NCBI RefSeq assembly: GCF_021545335.1
Contig: NZ_CP089312.1
Span: forward strand, 4,898,001-4,962,000
DNA: 64,000 bases
DNA from: Streptomyces sp. GQFP
GTDB taxonomy: Bacteria; Actinomycetota; Actinomycetes; Streptomycetales; Streptomycetaceae
Direction: 5' to 3'
Part shown: one piece after another, positions 49,797 through 57,397 of the stretch
Position numbering within the stretch: the first letter of the stretch is position 1
Layout: each line of letters begins with the position of its first letter
Position numbers and translations under genes: made by a program
The notes under the pieces: generated by a model
Told to the model about the DNA's origin: nothing
Databases searched by the model: none
What the model saw: only the letters and a program-made list of their open reading frames with translations

Positions 49797-51134
49797 ATGA
49801 GCGAGCACGAGACCGGGCAGCCAGAGGAGTCGGCAGCACCGGAGACCGCACGTCACGCACTCGCGAACCGGCGCAACTTCATGCGCAAGGTGTTCTTCGC
49901 CAGCGGCGCCACGGCCGTGGTGACGATGGGCGGCGCCGGCGCCTGGACCGCCCTCGCGGACGAGACGACGGGCACGGCGACGGCGGACGCGTCGGCGTCT
50001 CCCAGCGGGGCCCCGAGCGGCGCCCCGGGCGGCGGTACCGGCGGCCCCGGCAACATGACGATCACCGAGGACTTCTTCGGCCTGACGACCGACGGCAAGC
50101 GAGTGGACGACCTGTTCACGATCCACTCGACCAAGGTCGCCACGGCCCCGGTCATCAGCGCCGCGAACGCGTTCCTGGCCGGGCTCACGGACACTCAGAA
50201 GACGTCGACGCAGTTCACGGTCCACTCCACGGAGTGGCGACTGTGGAGCAACATCGACTCGTACGAACGCCAGGGCGTCTCGCTGGCGGACCTGACGGAC
50301 ACTCAAAAAGCGCTGGGCACAGCCCTGTTGAAGGCGGCGTTGAGCGCGGACGGCCTGGAGACCACAGAAAAGATCCGCAGGATCAACCAGGCGGCGGGCG
50401 AGGCGATCGGCAACACGACGGCCTTCAACGAGGACGCCTTCTACTGGACGGTGATGGGCACCCCGTCGGCGACCGAGCCCTGGGGCTTCCAGTTCGACGG
50501 CCACCACCTGGTCGTCAACTACTTCGTCCTGGGCGACCAGGTCGTCATGAGCCCCTGCTTCTGGGGCTCGGAACCGACGTCCATGGAGATCGACGGCGAG
50601 ACGGTGGCGGTCTGCCAGGAGGAGGTCGTGGCGAGCCTGGCCTTCATCAACTCCCTGACGACGGCGCAGCAGTCGATCGCGATCGAGTCGACGACGAAGT
50701 CGAACGAGTCGATGAAGGCGGGCGCGTTCGCCGACAACACGGTCCAGGAGTACACGGGCCTGCGCGGCAACGCGCTCACGTCGGTCCAGCGGAAGAAGCT
50801 GCTCGGCATTGTCGAGGCGTTCGTCGGCCGCGCGAAGGCCGACGCGGCGAAGGTGCGGATGTCCGAGGTGAGCAAGCACCTCTCCGACACCTACGTCACC
50901 TGGGCGGGCGGCACCGCCGACGACGCCGCCTTCTACGTCCGCGTCCACAGCCCCGTCGTCTGGGTCGAGGTCGACTGCCAGAGCCCGGGCCCGCTGGCGG
51001 GCGCGTATGGAGCCACGCAGGGGAGCGGGGCGACACAGAAGCACGTCCACTCGATCATCCGCACCCCGAACGGCAACGACTACGGAAAGGAGCTGCTGAG
51101 GCAGCACTACCTGACATCACCTCACCACCACTGA
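49797..51134 (+). CDS. Tat-exported DUF3500 family protein
   Basis: 445 residues from ATG 49797 with AAGGGAA upstream. Residues 24-55 are a twin-arginine signal (NRRNFMRKVFFASGATAVVT then AGAWTALA). A Pro/Gly/Ser linker precedes the DUF3500 domain (90-430): WSNIDSYERQGVSLADLTD, EPWGFQFDGHHLVVNYFVLG, SPCFWGSEPTSMEI, YVTWAGGTADDAAFYVRVHS, and VHSIIRTPNGNDYGKELL. The GFQFDGHHL motif is typical of the family, whose function is unknown; Tat export suggests folding or cofactor loading before export. It follows the two-component system and may be its target. The end is His-rich. Confidence 0.88.
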   Translation: MSEHETGQPEESAAPETARHALANRRNFMRKVFFASGATAVVTMGGAGAWTALADETTGTATADASASPSGAPSGAPGGGTGGPGNMTITEDFFGLTTDGKRVDDLFTIHSTKVATAPVISAANAFLAGLTDTQKTSTQFTVHSTEWRLWSNIDSYERQGVSLADLTDTQKALGTALLKAALSADGLETTEKIRRINQAAGEAIGNTTAFNEDAFYWTVMGTPSATEPWGFQFDGHHLVVNYFVLGDQVVMSPCFWGSEPTSMEIDGETVAVCQEEVVASLAFINSLTTAQQSIAIESTTKSNESMKAGAFADNTVQEYTGLRGNALTSVQRKKLLGIVEAFVGRAKADAAKVRMSEVSKHLSDTYVTWAGGTADDAAFYVRVHSPVVWVEVDCQSPGPLAGAYGATQGSGATQKHVHSIIRTPNGNDYGKELLRQHYLTSPHHH

Positions 51135-51153
51135 GTTTTCTCTGTCATGGCGC

Positions 51154-51187
51154 GGGCCGCACCCATGGATCTTCGTGGGTGCGGCCC
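51154..51187 (+). terminator. terminator after the DUF3500 gene
   Basis: Perfect 12-bp stem GGGCCGCACCCA / TGGGTGCGGCCC with a 10-base loop, 20 bp after the stop. Confidence 0.9.
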
Positions 51188-51210
51188 TCGTACGTCAGGT
51201 CTCACTTCAG

Positions 51211-51532
51211 GTGACGACCGAAGAACCGGTTCCCCTCGTCGTCCCACTGCAACAGGAACAGCAACGGAACGTCGACCTGCCGGGCCTCCTCGCCGAGCAA
51301 CTGGCCCTGGGCCCGGCCGACTTCAGCGACATGAGCTGCACCGGCGCCACCATCGCGGACCTCACCTCCCCCCAGTCCACCGACAACGGCGTCAACCGCG
51401 CCCAGCTCTCCGCCCTGTCGGACGAGACCCGCCTGGTCACGATCGGCATCGGCGGCCCCGGTCCACCCCAACGCCCAAGGCGAACGCGGCATGGCGGACG
51501 CCGTACTCCACGCCATCGCCGCCCCCAAGTAG
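51211..51532 (+). pseudogene. internally deleted SGNH/GDSL esterase
   Basis: The first part (51211-51450) reads LALGPADFSDMSCTGATIAD, then NGVNRAQLSALSDETRLVTI and GIGG, which is the middle of a secreted SGNH hydrolase; the family continues GGND. After GIGG the frame changes, and the last part (about 51455-51532, a different phase) reads VHPNAQGERGMADAVLHAIA and a stop, the family's C-terminal block with the catalytic His. The signal peptide, the GDS block and everything between these two blocks are gone. It is a gene remnant. Confidence 0.8.
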
Positions 51533-51651
51533 CCCAAGCAGCCGGCGCGAAGTACGGGCGGGCCCAGAGGACGCACCCCTGGGCCCGCCGGTGCCGCCCA
51601 TGACCCACACCCCCACAGGACATCCACGAACTACTACCTGCACCGTATTGC

Positions 51652-51664
51652 TTGACTTAGGCAA
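51652..51664. promoter_or_regulatory. TTGnCTnAGnCAA operator-like palindrome
   Basis: TTGACTTAGGCAA, an interrupted palindrome 49 bp before the MFS gene. This is the shape of MarR-type operators that control drug exporters. No MarR gene is adjacent, so the regulator would act in trans. The same bases include a TTGACT -35-like box. Confidence 0.5.
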
Positions 51665-51712
51665 GGACTTTATTGTGAGGGTGTAGATGTACGTCCCCAC
51701 GGAGGCCCGACC

Positions 51713-54007
51713 ATGACCCACGCAATCCCCCGCCCCGCCGACGTCGGAAGGTCCGCACCGGCGCGGCCCAATGCCGTCGTCGCGGTGCTGGCCTTCGGCG
51801 GCATCGTGGTCGCACTGATGCAGACGCTGGTGATCCCGATCGTCCCCGAGCTGCCGAAGCTCCTGGACGCCCCGTCCTCGGACACCGCCTGGGCGGTCAC
51901 CGCGACCCTGCTGGCCGCCGCCGTCGCCACGCCGATGATGGGCCGGCTCGGAGACATGTACGGCAAGCGCCGCATGCTCCTCGTCAGCCTCGTCCTGCTG
52001 GTCGCCGGTTCCGTCACGGCCGCCCTCAGCGACTCCCTGGTCCCGATGATCGTCGGCCGGGCCCTGCAGGGTCTGGCCTCCGGTGTCATCCCGCTCGGCA
52101 TCAGCATCATGCGGGACGAACTGCCCGCCGAGCGGCTCGGCTCCGCGACCGCCATGATGAGCGCCTCGCTCGGGGTCGGCGGCGCCCTCGGTCTGCCCTC
52201 CGCCGCGCTCATAGCCGACAACTTCGACTGGCACGTACTGTTCTGGAGCTCGGCCGTCATGGGCGTCGTGGCCCTCGTGCTGGTCCTGGCCTTCGTACCG
52301 GAGTCGAGGGTCCGCACCGGCGGGCGCTTCGACCTGATCGGCGCCGCCGGTCTCGCGGCCGGGCTGATCTCCCTGCTCCTCGCCATCTCCAAGGGCGCCG
52401 ACTGGGGCTGGGCCAGCGGCACGACCCTCGGCCTCTTCGCCGCAGCCGTCGTCATCCTGCTGGCCTGGGGCTTCTTCGAACTGCGCACGAGCCAGCCGCT
52501 GGTCGACCTGCGCACCACCGCCCGCCGCCAGGTCCTGTTCACCAACCTCGCCTCGATCGCCCTCGGCTTCGCCATGTTCGCGATGTCCCTCGCCCTTCCG
52601 CAGCTCCTGCAGTTGCCTGAGGCGACCGGCTACGGTCTCGGTCAGTCGCTGCTCGCGGCCGGCCTGGTCATGGCCCCCTCAGGCCTGGTGATGATGGCCA
52701 CGGCCCCGGTCTCCGCCGCCGTCTCCAAGGCCAAGGGCCCCAAGGTGACGCTGATGATCGGCGCCCTGATCGTGGCCTCCGGCTACGGCCTGAACATCGT
52801 GCTGATGACCGAGCTGTGGCACTTCATCGTGGTCTCGTGCGTCATCGGCGCCGGCATCGGCTTCACCTACGGCGCGATGCCCGCCCTCATCATGGGCGCC
52901 GTGCCCGCGTCCGAGACGGGCTCCGCGAACAGCCTCAACACCCTGATGCGGTCCATCGGTACGTCGTCCGCGAGCGCCGTCGCCGGTGTCGTCCTCGCCC
53001 AGATGACGACCGACTTCGGCGGCACCGCGCTCCCGTCGGAGAACGGCTTCAAGACGGTCCTGGCCATCGGCGCCGGCGCCGCCCTGGTCGCCTTCGCCAT
53101 CGCCTCCTTCATCCCGGGCCGCCGCGCGGCGACGGAAGCGGCGGGCGCGACGGCTCCCGAGCCGCTGCCGGAGGCGCCCGCCGAGAAGGCACCAACCCCG
53201 GTGGCAGCCGCTGTCGGCAGCGGTACGTCCGACTCGTCGTCCGAGGAAGGCATCCCCGTGCGCGGCCGGGTCCGCGGCGCGGAGAGCGTGCCGGTACCGG
53301 GCGCCGCCGTCACCCTCATCTCCCTCGAAGGCCGCCAGCTGAGCCGCTCGGCCACCCAGTCCGAGGGCACCTACGCCGTACACGCGCCCACCCCGGGCTC
53401 GTACGTCCTGATCGCCTCCGCCGACGGCTACCAGCCCCAGGCCTCGACGGTCACCGTGACCGAGCAGGCGGTGTCGTACGACGTGCTGCTGAGCGGCACA
53501 AGCGGCCTGGTCGGGGTGGTCCGCTCCGCCGACAGCGGTACGCCGGTCTCCGGGGCGGTGGTGATCGTGACCGACGTCCGGGGCGACGTACTGGCCGGTG
53601 GACAGACCGACGTACTGGGCGAGTTCACGATCGGCGACCTGGTCCCCGGCCCGGTCACCCTCGCCGTCAACTCGGCCAAGCACCGCCCGCTGGCCCTGCC
53701 CGTCGAGATCGGCGGCGCCGGGAACACACGCGTCGAGGTCGAGCTGAAGCCGGGCGCGAACGTCCGGGGCACGGTACGGGGTGCCGGGCTCCCCCTGACG
53801 GACGCGAGCGTCACGCTGATGGACGCGGCCGGCAACGTCGTCGCCACGACGACCACGGGCCTGGACGGGGTGTACGCCTTCTCCGACCTGGACACCGGCG
53901 ACTACACGGTCATCGCGACGGGCTACCCGCCGAAGGCCAGGCAGGTCACGGTCTCCGGCGCCGGAGTCGACGACCACGACGTCGAACTGGCCCACCAGCG
54001 CGACTAG
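51713..54007 (+). CDS. MFS (DHA2-type) transporter fused to carboxypeptidase-regulatory-like domains
   Basis: 764 residues from ATG 51713 with GGAGG upstream. Residues 15-480 are a 14-helix drug:H+ antiporter: motif A GRLGDMYGKRRML, motif C-like MMSASLGVGGALGLPSAAL, TM pairs LASIALGFAMFAMSLALPQL and YGAMPALIMGAVP. After a Pro/Ala linker, residues about 515-760 form three beta-sandwich repeats of the CarboxypepD_reg type (VRGRVRGAESVPVPGAAVTL; GLVGVVRSADSGTPVSGAVV; VRGTVRGAGLPLTDASVTLM). The transporter is normally about 480-500 residues, so the tail is an added module, possibly for binding or wall contact. It probably exports a toxic compound. It follows an operator-like site. Confidence 0.9.
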   Translation: MTHAIPRPADVGRSAPARPNAVVAVLAFGGIVVALMQTLVIPIVPELPKLLDAPSSDTAWAVTATLLAAAVATPMMGRLGDMYGKRRMLLVSLVLLVAGSVTAALSDSLVPMIVGRALQGLASGVIPLGISIMRDELPAERLGSATAMMSASLGVGGALGLPSAALIADNFDWHVLFWSSAVMGVVALVLVLAFVPESRVRTGGRFDLIGAAGLAAGLISLLLAISKGADWGWASGTTLGLFAAAVVILLAWGFFELRTSQPLVDLRTTARRQVLFTNLASIALGFAMFAMSLALPQLLQLPEATGYGLGQSLLAAGLVMAPSGLVMMATAPVSAAVSKAKGPKVTLMIGALIVASGYGLNIVLMTELWHFIVVSCVIGAGIGFTYGAMPALIMGAVPASETGSANSLNTLMRSIGTSSASAVAGVVLAQMTTDFGGTALPSENGFKTVLAIGAGAALVAFAIASFIPGRRAATEAAGATAPEPLPEAPAEKAPTPVAAAVGSGTSDSSSEEGIPVRGRVRGAESVPVPGAAVTLISLEGRQLSRSATQSEGTYAVHAPTPGSYVLIASADGYQPQASTVTVTEQAVSYDVLLSGTSGLVGVVRSADSGTPVSGAVVIVTDVRGDVLAGGQTDVLGEFTIGDLVPGPVTLAVNSAKHRPLALPVEIGGAGNTRVEVELKPGANVRGTVRGAGLPLTDASVTLMDAAGNVVATTTTGLDGVYAFSDLDTGDYTVIATGYPPKARQVTVSGAGVDDHDVELAHQRD

Positions 54008-54388
54008 TTGACCAGTTGACCCCCGGTTCGCGTGCGGGCGCTCAGAGCGGAGGCAGTGCGCGCGGACCGGTCGGGCAAGGACCCCCGGCAGGCGGCAAGG
54101 GACGGCAGGGGACGGCCGTGAACCCCGCCACCGGGAACCCCGCCCAGGGGTGCACCTCCGTCAGTCACGGCGGGTGGAGTTGGACGTACAGGCAGTGCAG
54201 GGGGAGAAGCTCCCCTGACAGCCGAATGGCGGCGGGCGGCGGAGCAAGCCGCCGCACGGGCGAAAGATGCAGGTCAGAGGCGCGTCACAGTGAACCGGGA
54301 CGGTTACTGAACGCCAGCGAGCGGTTGCGGCCGGTGGCCGGGGTTCTCACCGTGGGCCCAAAGAGAGCAGCTCTCGAAAGGACTGCGC
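54008..54388 (+). promoter_or_regulatory. 381-bp structured leader region
   Basis: No protein frame is credible. Several hairpins follow each other: GCCGTGA ... TCACGGC (about 54114-54172) enclosing GGGGT/ACCCC pairings, GGGGAG-AAG-CTCCCC (about 54202), GCGGCGG-AGCAAG-CCGCCGC (about 54235) and CAGTGAACCG-GGA-CGGTTACTG (about 54289-54311). The sequence just upstream of the secreted-protein gene lacks these. It could be a cis-regulatory RNA; it does not fit the cobalamin riboswitch that I know, and I cannot assign a class. Confidence 0.4.
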
Positions 54389-55159
54389 ATGCGCGCCCTC
54401 GTTTCCCGTTCCGGCCCCCGCTCCCGCGGGCTCCTCCTCCCGTCGTCCGTCGTCTGTGCCGCGCTGATATTCGGCCCGGTCGGCGCGGCCGTCGCCGTCA
54501 CCGACGCGAGCCGGGACGTCTACGCCTCCGTCGGCGCCGACACGACGTCCTCCACCTACGCGGACCGGGTACTGCAGCGACTCGGCGCCCTGGAGCGCGC
54601 CGACCGCAGCGACGTACTCACCCCCGTCCTGAACGTCCTGACCGACCTCACCGAGCAGACGGGCACCGGCCGTATGACCGCGCCCCAGGCAGCCGGTTTC
54701 GCGAAGGCGGTCGAAACGGCGAACGCCTCCCTCAAGCAGCGTCTGGCGGACCGGATCGGCACGTCGAACAGGGCCGCGACCGTCCGCGCCGCCGCCCTGG
54801 CCGACCCGATCTCGGACCTCCTGGACCAGCTCTCGGCCACCCTCGCCGGCCTCCTCGACACGGTGACCGGCCTGGTCGGCGGCCTCCTGGACACGGTCAC
54901 GGGCCTCCTGGGCGGCATCCTCGACACCCTCGGCGGCCTCCTCGGAGGCCTGCTGGGCGGCCTCCCGCCCCTGCCGGTGGAACTGCCCCCGCTCGAACTC
55001 CCGCCACTGGAACTGCCGCCGGCGGCAGCGGTACCGGCGACGCCCGCACTGCCGGCGCTGCCTGCTGTACCCGCTGTACCCGCTGTACCCGCTGTGCCTG
55101 CTGTGCCTGCTGTGCCCGCGCTTCCGGCGGCGGGGAGCGTGGCGGACCCGGTCCGCTGA
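54389..55159 (+). CDS. secreted protein with amphipathic and Pro/Ala repeats
   Basis: 256 residues from ATG 54389, with GAAAGGA upstream. Signal peptide LLLPSSVVCAALIFGPVGAA. A helical domain (45-135) is followed by glycine-leucine amphipathic repeats (LLDTVTGLVGGLLDTVTGLL, GGILDTLGGLLGGLLGGL) and then Pro/Ala/Val repeats (LPAVPAVPAVPAVPA) encoded by a 9-bp tandem repeat at about 55066-55120. The Gly-Leu segment could associate with membranes or self-assemble. No family recognised. It lies behind the structured leader. Confidence 0.7.
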   Translation: MRALVSRSGPRSRGLLLPSSVVCAALIFGPVGAAVAVTDASRDVYASVGADTTSSTYADRVLQRLGALERADRSDVLTPVLNVLTDLTEQTGTGRMTAPQAAGFAKAVETANASLKQRLADRIGTSNRAATVRAAALADPISDLLDQLSATLAGLLDTVTGLVGGLLDTVTGLLGGILDTLGGLLGGLLGGLPPLPVELPPLELPPLELPPAAAVPATPALPALPAVPAVPAVPAVPAVPAVPALPAAGSVADPVR

Positions 55160-55268
55160 CGACCCCGTAGAGCCCTACGACCCGTCTCGCCCCGCTCAGC
55201 CTGATCCGAGGCAGGGCGGGACAGGTCAGGGCGGGTCAGGACTGGCCCCGATGTGGTTCGCTGCCTGA

Positions 55269-55907
55269 ATGACTCAGGACCTGGAGACCCTCGCGTTCGA
55301 ATCCGCCGAGGCATTCGAGGCATGGCTCGGCGAGAACCACACGACCTCGCCCGGCATCTGGCTCAAGCTCCGCAAGAAGACCCCCGGAACCCCCGGAACC
55401 CCCGGAACCACCGGAGCCACCGGAGCCACCGGAGCCACCGGAGCCACCGGAACCGTCGCCCTGGACTACGCCCAGGCCCTCGACGTGGCCCTCTGCTACG
55501 GCTGGATCGACGGCCAGAAGGCAGGCCTCGACGACCAGTGGTGGCTTCAGCGGTTCACCCCGCGCAGGCCGCGCAGCAAGTGGTCGAAGATCAACTGCGG
55601 CAAGGTGGCCGTCCTGATCGAACAGGGCCGGATGCGCCCGGCCGGGCAGGCCGAGATCGACCGCGCCAAGGCGGACGGCCGCTGGGAGGCCGCGTACGAC
55701 AGTGCGAAGACCGCCACCGTGCCGGACGATCTCGCGGCGGCCCTGCTCGCCGACCCGGCCGCGGCGGCGTTCTTCGAGACCCTGGACCGGCAGAACCGCT
55801 ACGCGATCCTGTACCGGATCCACGAGGCCAAGCGCCCCGAGACCCGGGCGCGCAGGATCGAGACGTACGTGGCGATGCTGGCGAAGGGCGAGAAGCTCCA
55901 CCCGTGA
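55269..55907 (+). CDS. YdeI/OmpD-associated family protein with collagen-like insert
   Basis: 212 residues from ATG 55269. The family pattern is clear: AFEAWLGENHTTSPGIWLKL, DYAQALDVALCYGWIDGQKA, WWLQRFTPRRPRSKWSKIN, and a C-terminal ETRARRIETYVAMLAKGEK. Usual length is about 190 residues. Between KLRKK and ALDYAQA a Gly-Thr-Pro then Gly-Ala-Thr repeat (about 22 residues) is inserted, encoded by tandem 9-bp units at about 55383-55455. The family is soluble and of uncertain biochemical function. It is monocistronic. Confidence 0.85.
   Translation: MTQDLETLAFESAEAFEAWLGENHTTSPGIWLKLRKKTPGTPGTPGTTGATGATGATGATGTVALDYAQALDVALCYGWIDGQKAGLDDQWWLQRFTPRRPRSKWSKINCGKVAVLIEQGRMRPAGQAEIDRAKADGRWEAAYDSAKTATVPDDLAAALLADPAAAAFFETLDRQNRYAILYRIHEAKRPETRARRIETYVAMLAKGEKLHP
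55383..55455 (+). repeat. 9-bp tandem repeat inside the YdeI-like gene
   Basis: About three GGAACCCCC units followed by four GGAGCCACC units. In frame, giving Gly-Thr-Pro and Gly-Ala-Thr triplets. Copy number can vary without frameshift. Confidence 0.85.
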
Positions 55908-55972
55908 CCGACCGGCGCGGCTGCCGCTCATCACCTCGCCAAACGGACCCGGTGAAGTCGACTGCGGTTCGG

Positions 55973-56040
55973 CGGCGCCGCCAAGGGGCGCGGGGCTGTT
56001 CTGAATTTGCGGCTACCGCCGCGTGGGCGCGACCAGCCAC
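55973..56040 (+). repeat. dispersed GGGGCGCGGGG element, class B, copy 5
   Basis: GGCGCCGCCAAGGGGCGC, GGGGCTGTTCTGAATT, second stem TGCGGCTACCGCCGCG, then GGCGCGACCAGCCAC. Intergenic, 66 bp after the YdeI-like gene. Confidence 0.8.
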
Positions 56041-56104
56041 GACGGCGCTGCAGCCGAAAGACAACCATCACGGCACATCCGGCGGAGCGCTTAGGGAGTA
56101 CCGC

Positions 56105-56365
56105 ATGTCCGGCGAGAACGAGAAGGACCATGGGCCCCGGAACCTCACCCACGACCCCACCGGGGCCCTCACCGAGACCTTCGCCTTCACCTGCCTCGAC
56201 TGCGGTACGGCCTGGAACCGCACCTTCGAGGTCATCGTCCTCCCCGACCCGGCCGGCTGCCTCAACCCCCTGGAGTACGTCGACGAGGACGGCCGCGCCA
56301 TGCGCTCCCCGCTGACCGACGCCGTGTGCGCCACCTGCGGCAGCCGAAAGGTACGCGTGGGCTGA
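56105..56365 (+). CDS. small zinc-binding protein (two CxxC knuckles)
   Basis: 86 residues from ATG 56105. CLDCGTAWNRTFEV (first CxxC) and CATCGSRKVRV (second CxxC) near the C-terminus would bind one zinc as a ribbon. The middle (LPDPAGCLNPLEYVDEDGRA) is conserved-looking. It may be a nucleic-acid-binding or regulatory accessory protein. No strong ribosome site, and a dispersed element lies just upstream. No neighbours are coupled. Confidence 0.65.
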   Translation: MSGENEKDHGPRNLTHDPTGALTETFAFTCLDCGTAWNRTFEVIVLPDPAGCLNPLEYVDEDGRAMRSPLTDAVCATCGSRKVRVG

Positions 56366-56390
56366 CCCTCACCGGCCCCGGTTACTGCTG

Positions 56391-57302
56391 CTACTGCTGC
56401 TTCTCCTCGAAGGAGGCGAAGTAAGCAGCGGCCATGTCCTCGTCCCCGTGCCCCTGCTCGGCGGCCCGCCGGAACCGCTCGGCGCTCGCGGCGGCCACGT
56501 CCAGCCGTACGCCGTTCCGCTCGCCCGCCTCGACGATCAGCCGGGCGTCCTTCGCGGCCGTGGACACCGCGAAACTCGCCGGAGTCAGCCCGTCGTTCAG
56601 GATCAGACCGGCCTTGGCCCGCAGATAGCCCATGTCGAGCGGACCGCCTTCGATCGCGTCGAAGAAGCTCTGCGGCTCGACGCCGAGTGCCTGCGCGAGG
56701 GCCAGCACCTCACCGGTCGCGTTGGTGACGGCCAGCACCCAGCTGTTGGCGACGAGCTTGAGCCGCGTCGCGCTCCCCGCCCCGCCCTCCTCACCGGTCC
56801 ACACCGTACGGGCGCCGACCGCGTCGAGGACAGGCGCGACGGCCGCCCGGTGCTCGGCGGGCCCGGCGGCGAGCACGAGCAGCTGCCCGGCCTCGGCGGG
56901 CTGCCGGGTACCGAGGACGGGCGCGTCGAAGAAGACAAGCCCCAACTCCCGTGCCATCACACCCAGTTCACCGATGGCATCCACTCCCGCCGTCGTCGAC
57001 TGCACCCACGCGGCCCCCGTCCGGAGCGCGGGCGCGGCCTCACGCATGACCTCCCGGACGGCATCGCCGTCGTACAGCATGGTCAGGACGACATCGGCGT
57101 CCCGTACGGCGTCGGCGGGCGTGTCGGCGAGCATGATCCCGCCCTCGATGGCCAGGGGCTCGGCCTTGGCGCGGGTCCGGTTCCACACCCGGACGGTGTG
57201 CCCGGACCGGGCGAGGTTACGGGCCATGGCGGCGCCCATGATGCCGGTGCCGAGGACTGCGACGGCGAGGGAGGGGCTGCTCTTGCTGTCGGTGTCGGTC
57301 AT
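56391..57302 (-). CDS. NAD(P)-dependent beta-hydroxyacid dehydrogenase
   Basis: 303 residues from ATG 57302; a longer upstream frame lacks protein character. Rossmann fold VAVLGTGIMGAAMARNLARS at 13-32 (GxGxxG), substrate-site STTAGVDA, FFDAPVLGTRQPAEAGQL, and catalytic Lys/Asn in GSATRLKLVANSW. It belongs to the 3-hydroxyisobutyrate / 6-phosphogluconate-like dehydrogenase family, oxidising beta-hydroxyacids or reducing succinic-semialdehyde-like substrates; substrate not predictable. It is convergent with the zinc-ribbon gene and divergent from the GH84 gene. Confidence 0.9.
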   Translation of the reverse strand: MTDTDSKSSPSLAVAVLGTGIMGAAMARNLARSGHTVRVWNRTRAKAEPLAIEGGIMLADTPADAVRDADVVLTMLYDGDAVREVMREAAPALRTGAAWVQSTTAGVDAIGELGVMARELGLVFFDAPVLGTRQPAEAGQLLVLAAGPAEHRAAVAPVLDAVGARTVWTGEEGGAGSATRLKLVANSWVLAVTNATGEVLALAQALGVEPQSFFDAIEGGPLDMGYLRAKAGLILNDGLTPASFAVSTAAKDARLIVEAGERNGVRLDVAAASAERFRRAAEQGHGDEDMAAAYFASFEEKQQ

Positions 57303-57397
57303 GAAGTCAGTTAACCAAGTGGACTGGGTCTTGCCAGCCGGTGAATCCATCCACCAAGATTCCGCCCGATGGATAAAATAGTGAACCGGAGCCGGCC

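Noticed and set aside
54008..54388. Cobalamin or c-di-AMP riboswitch
   Set aside because: Hairpins are present, but the conserved core sequences I know for these classes are not visible.
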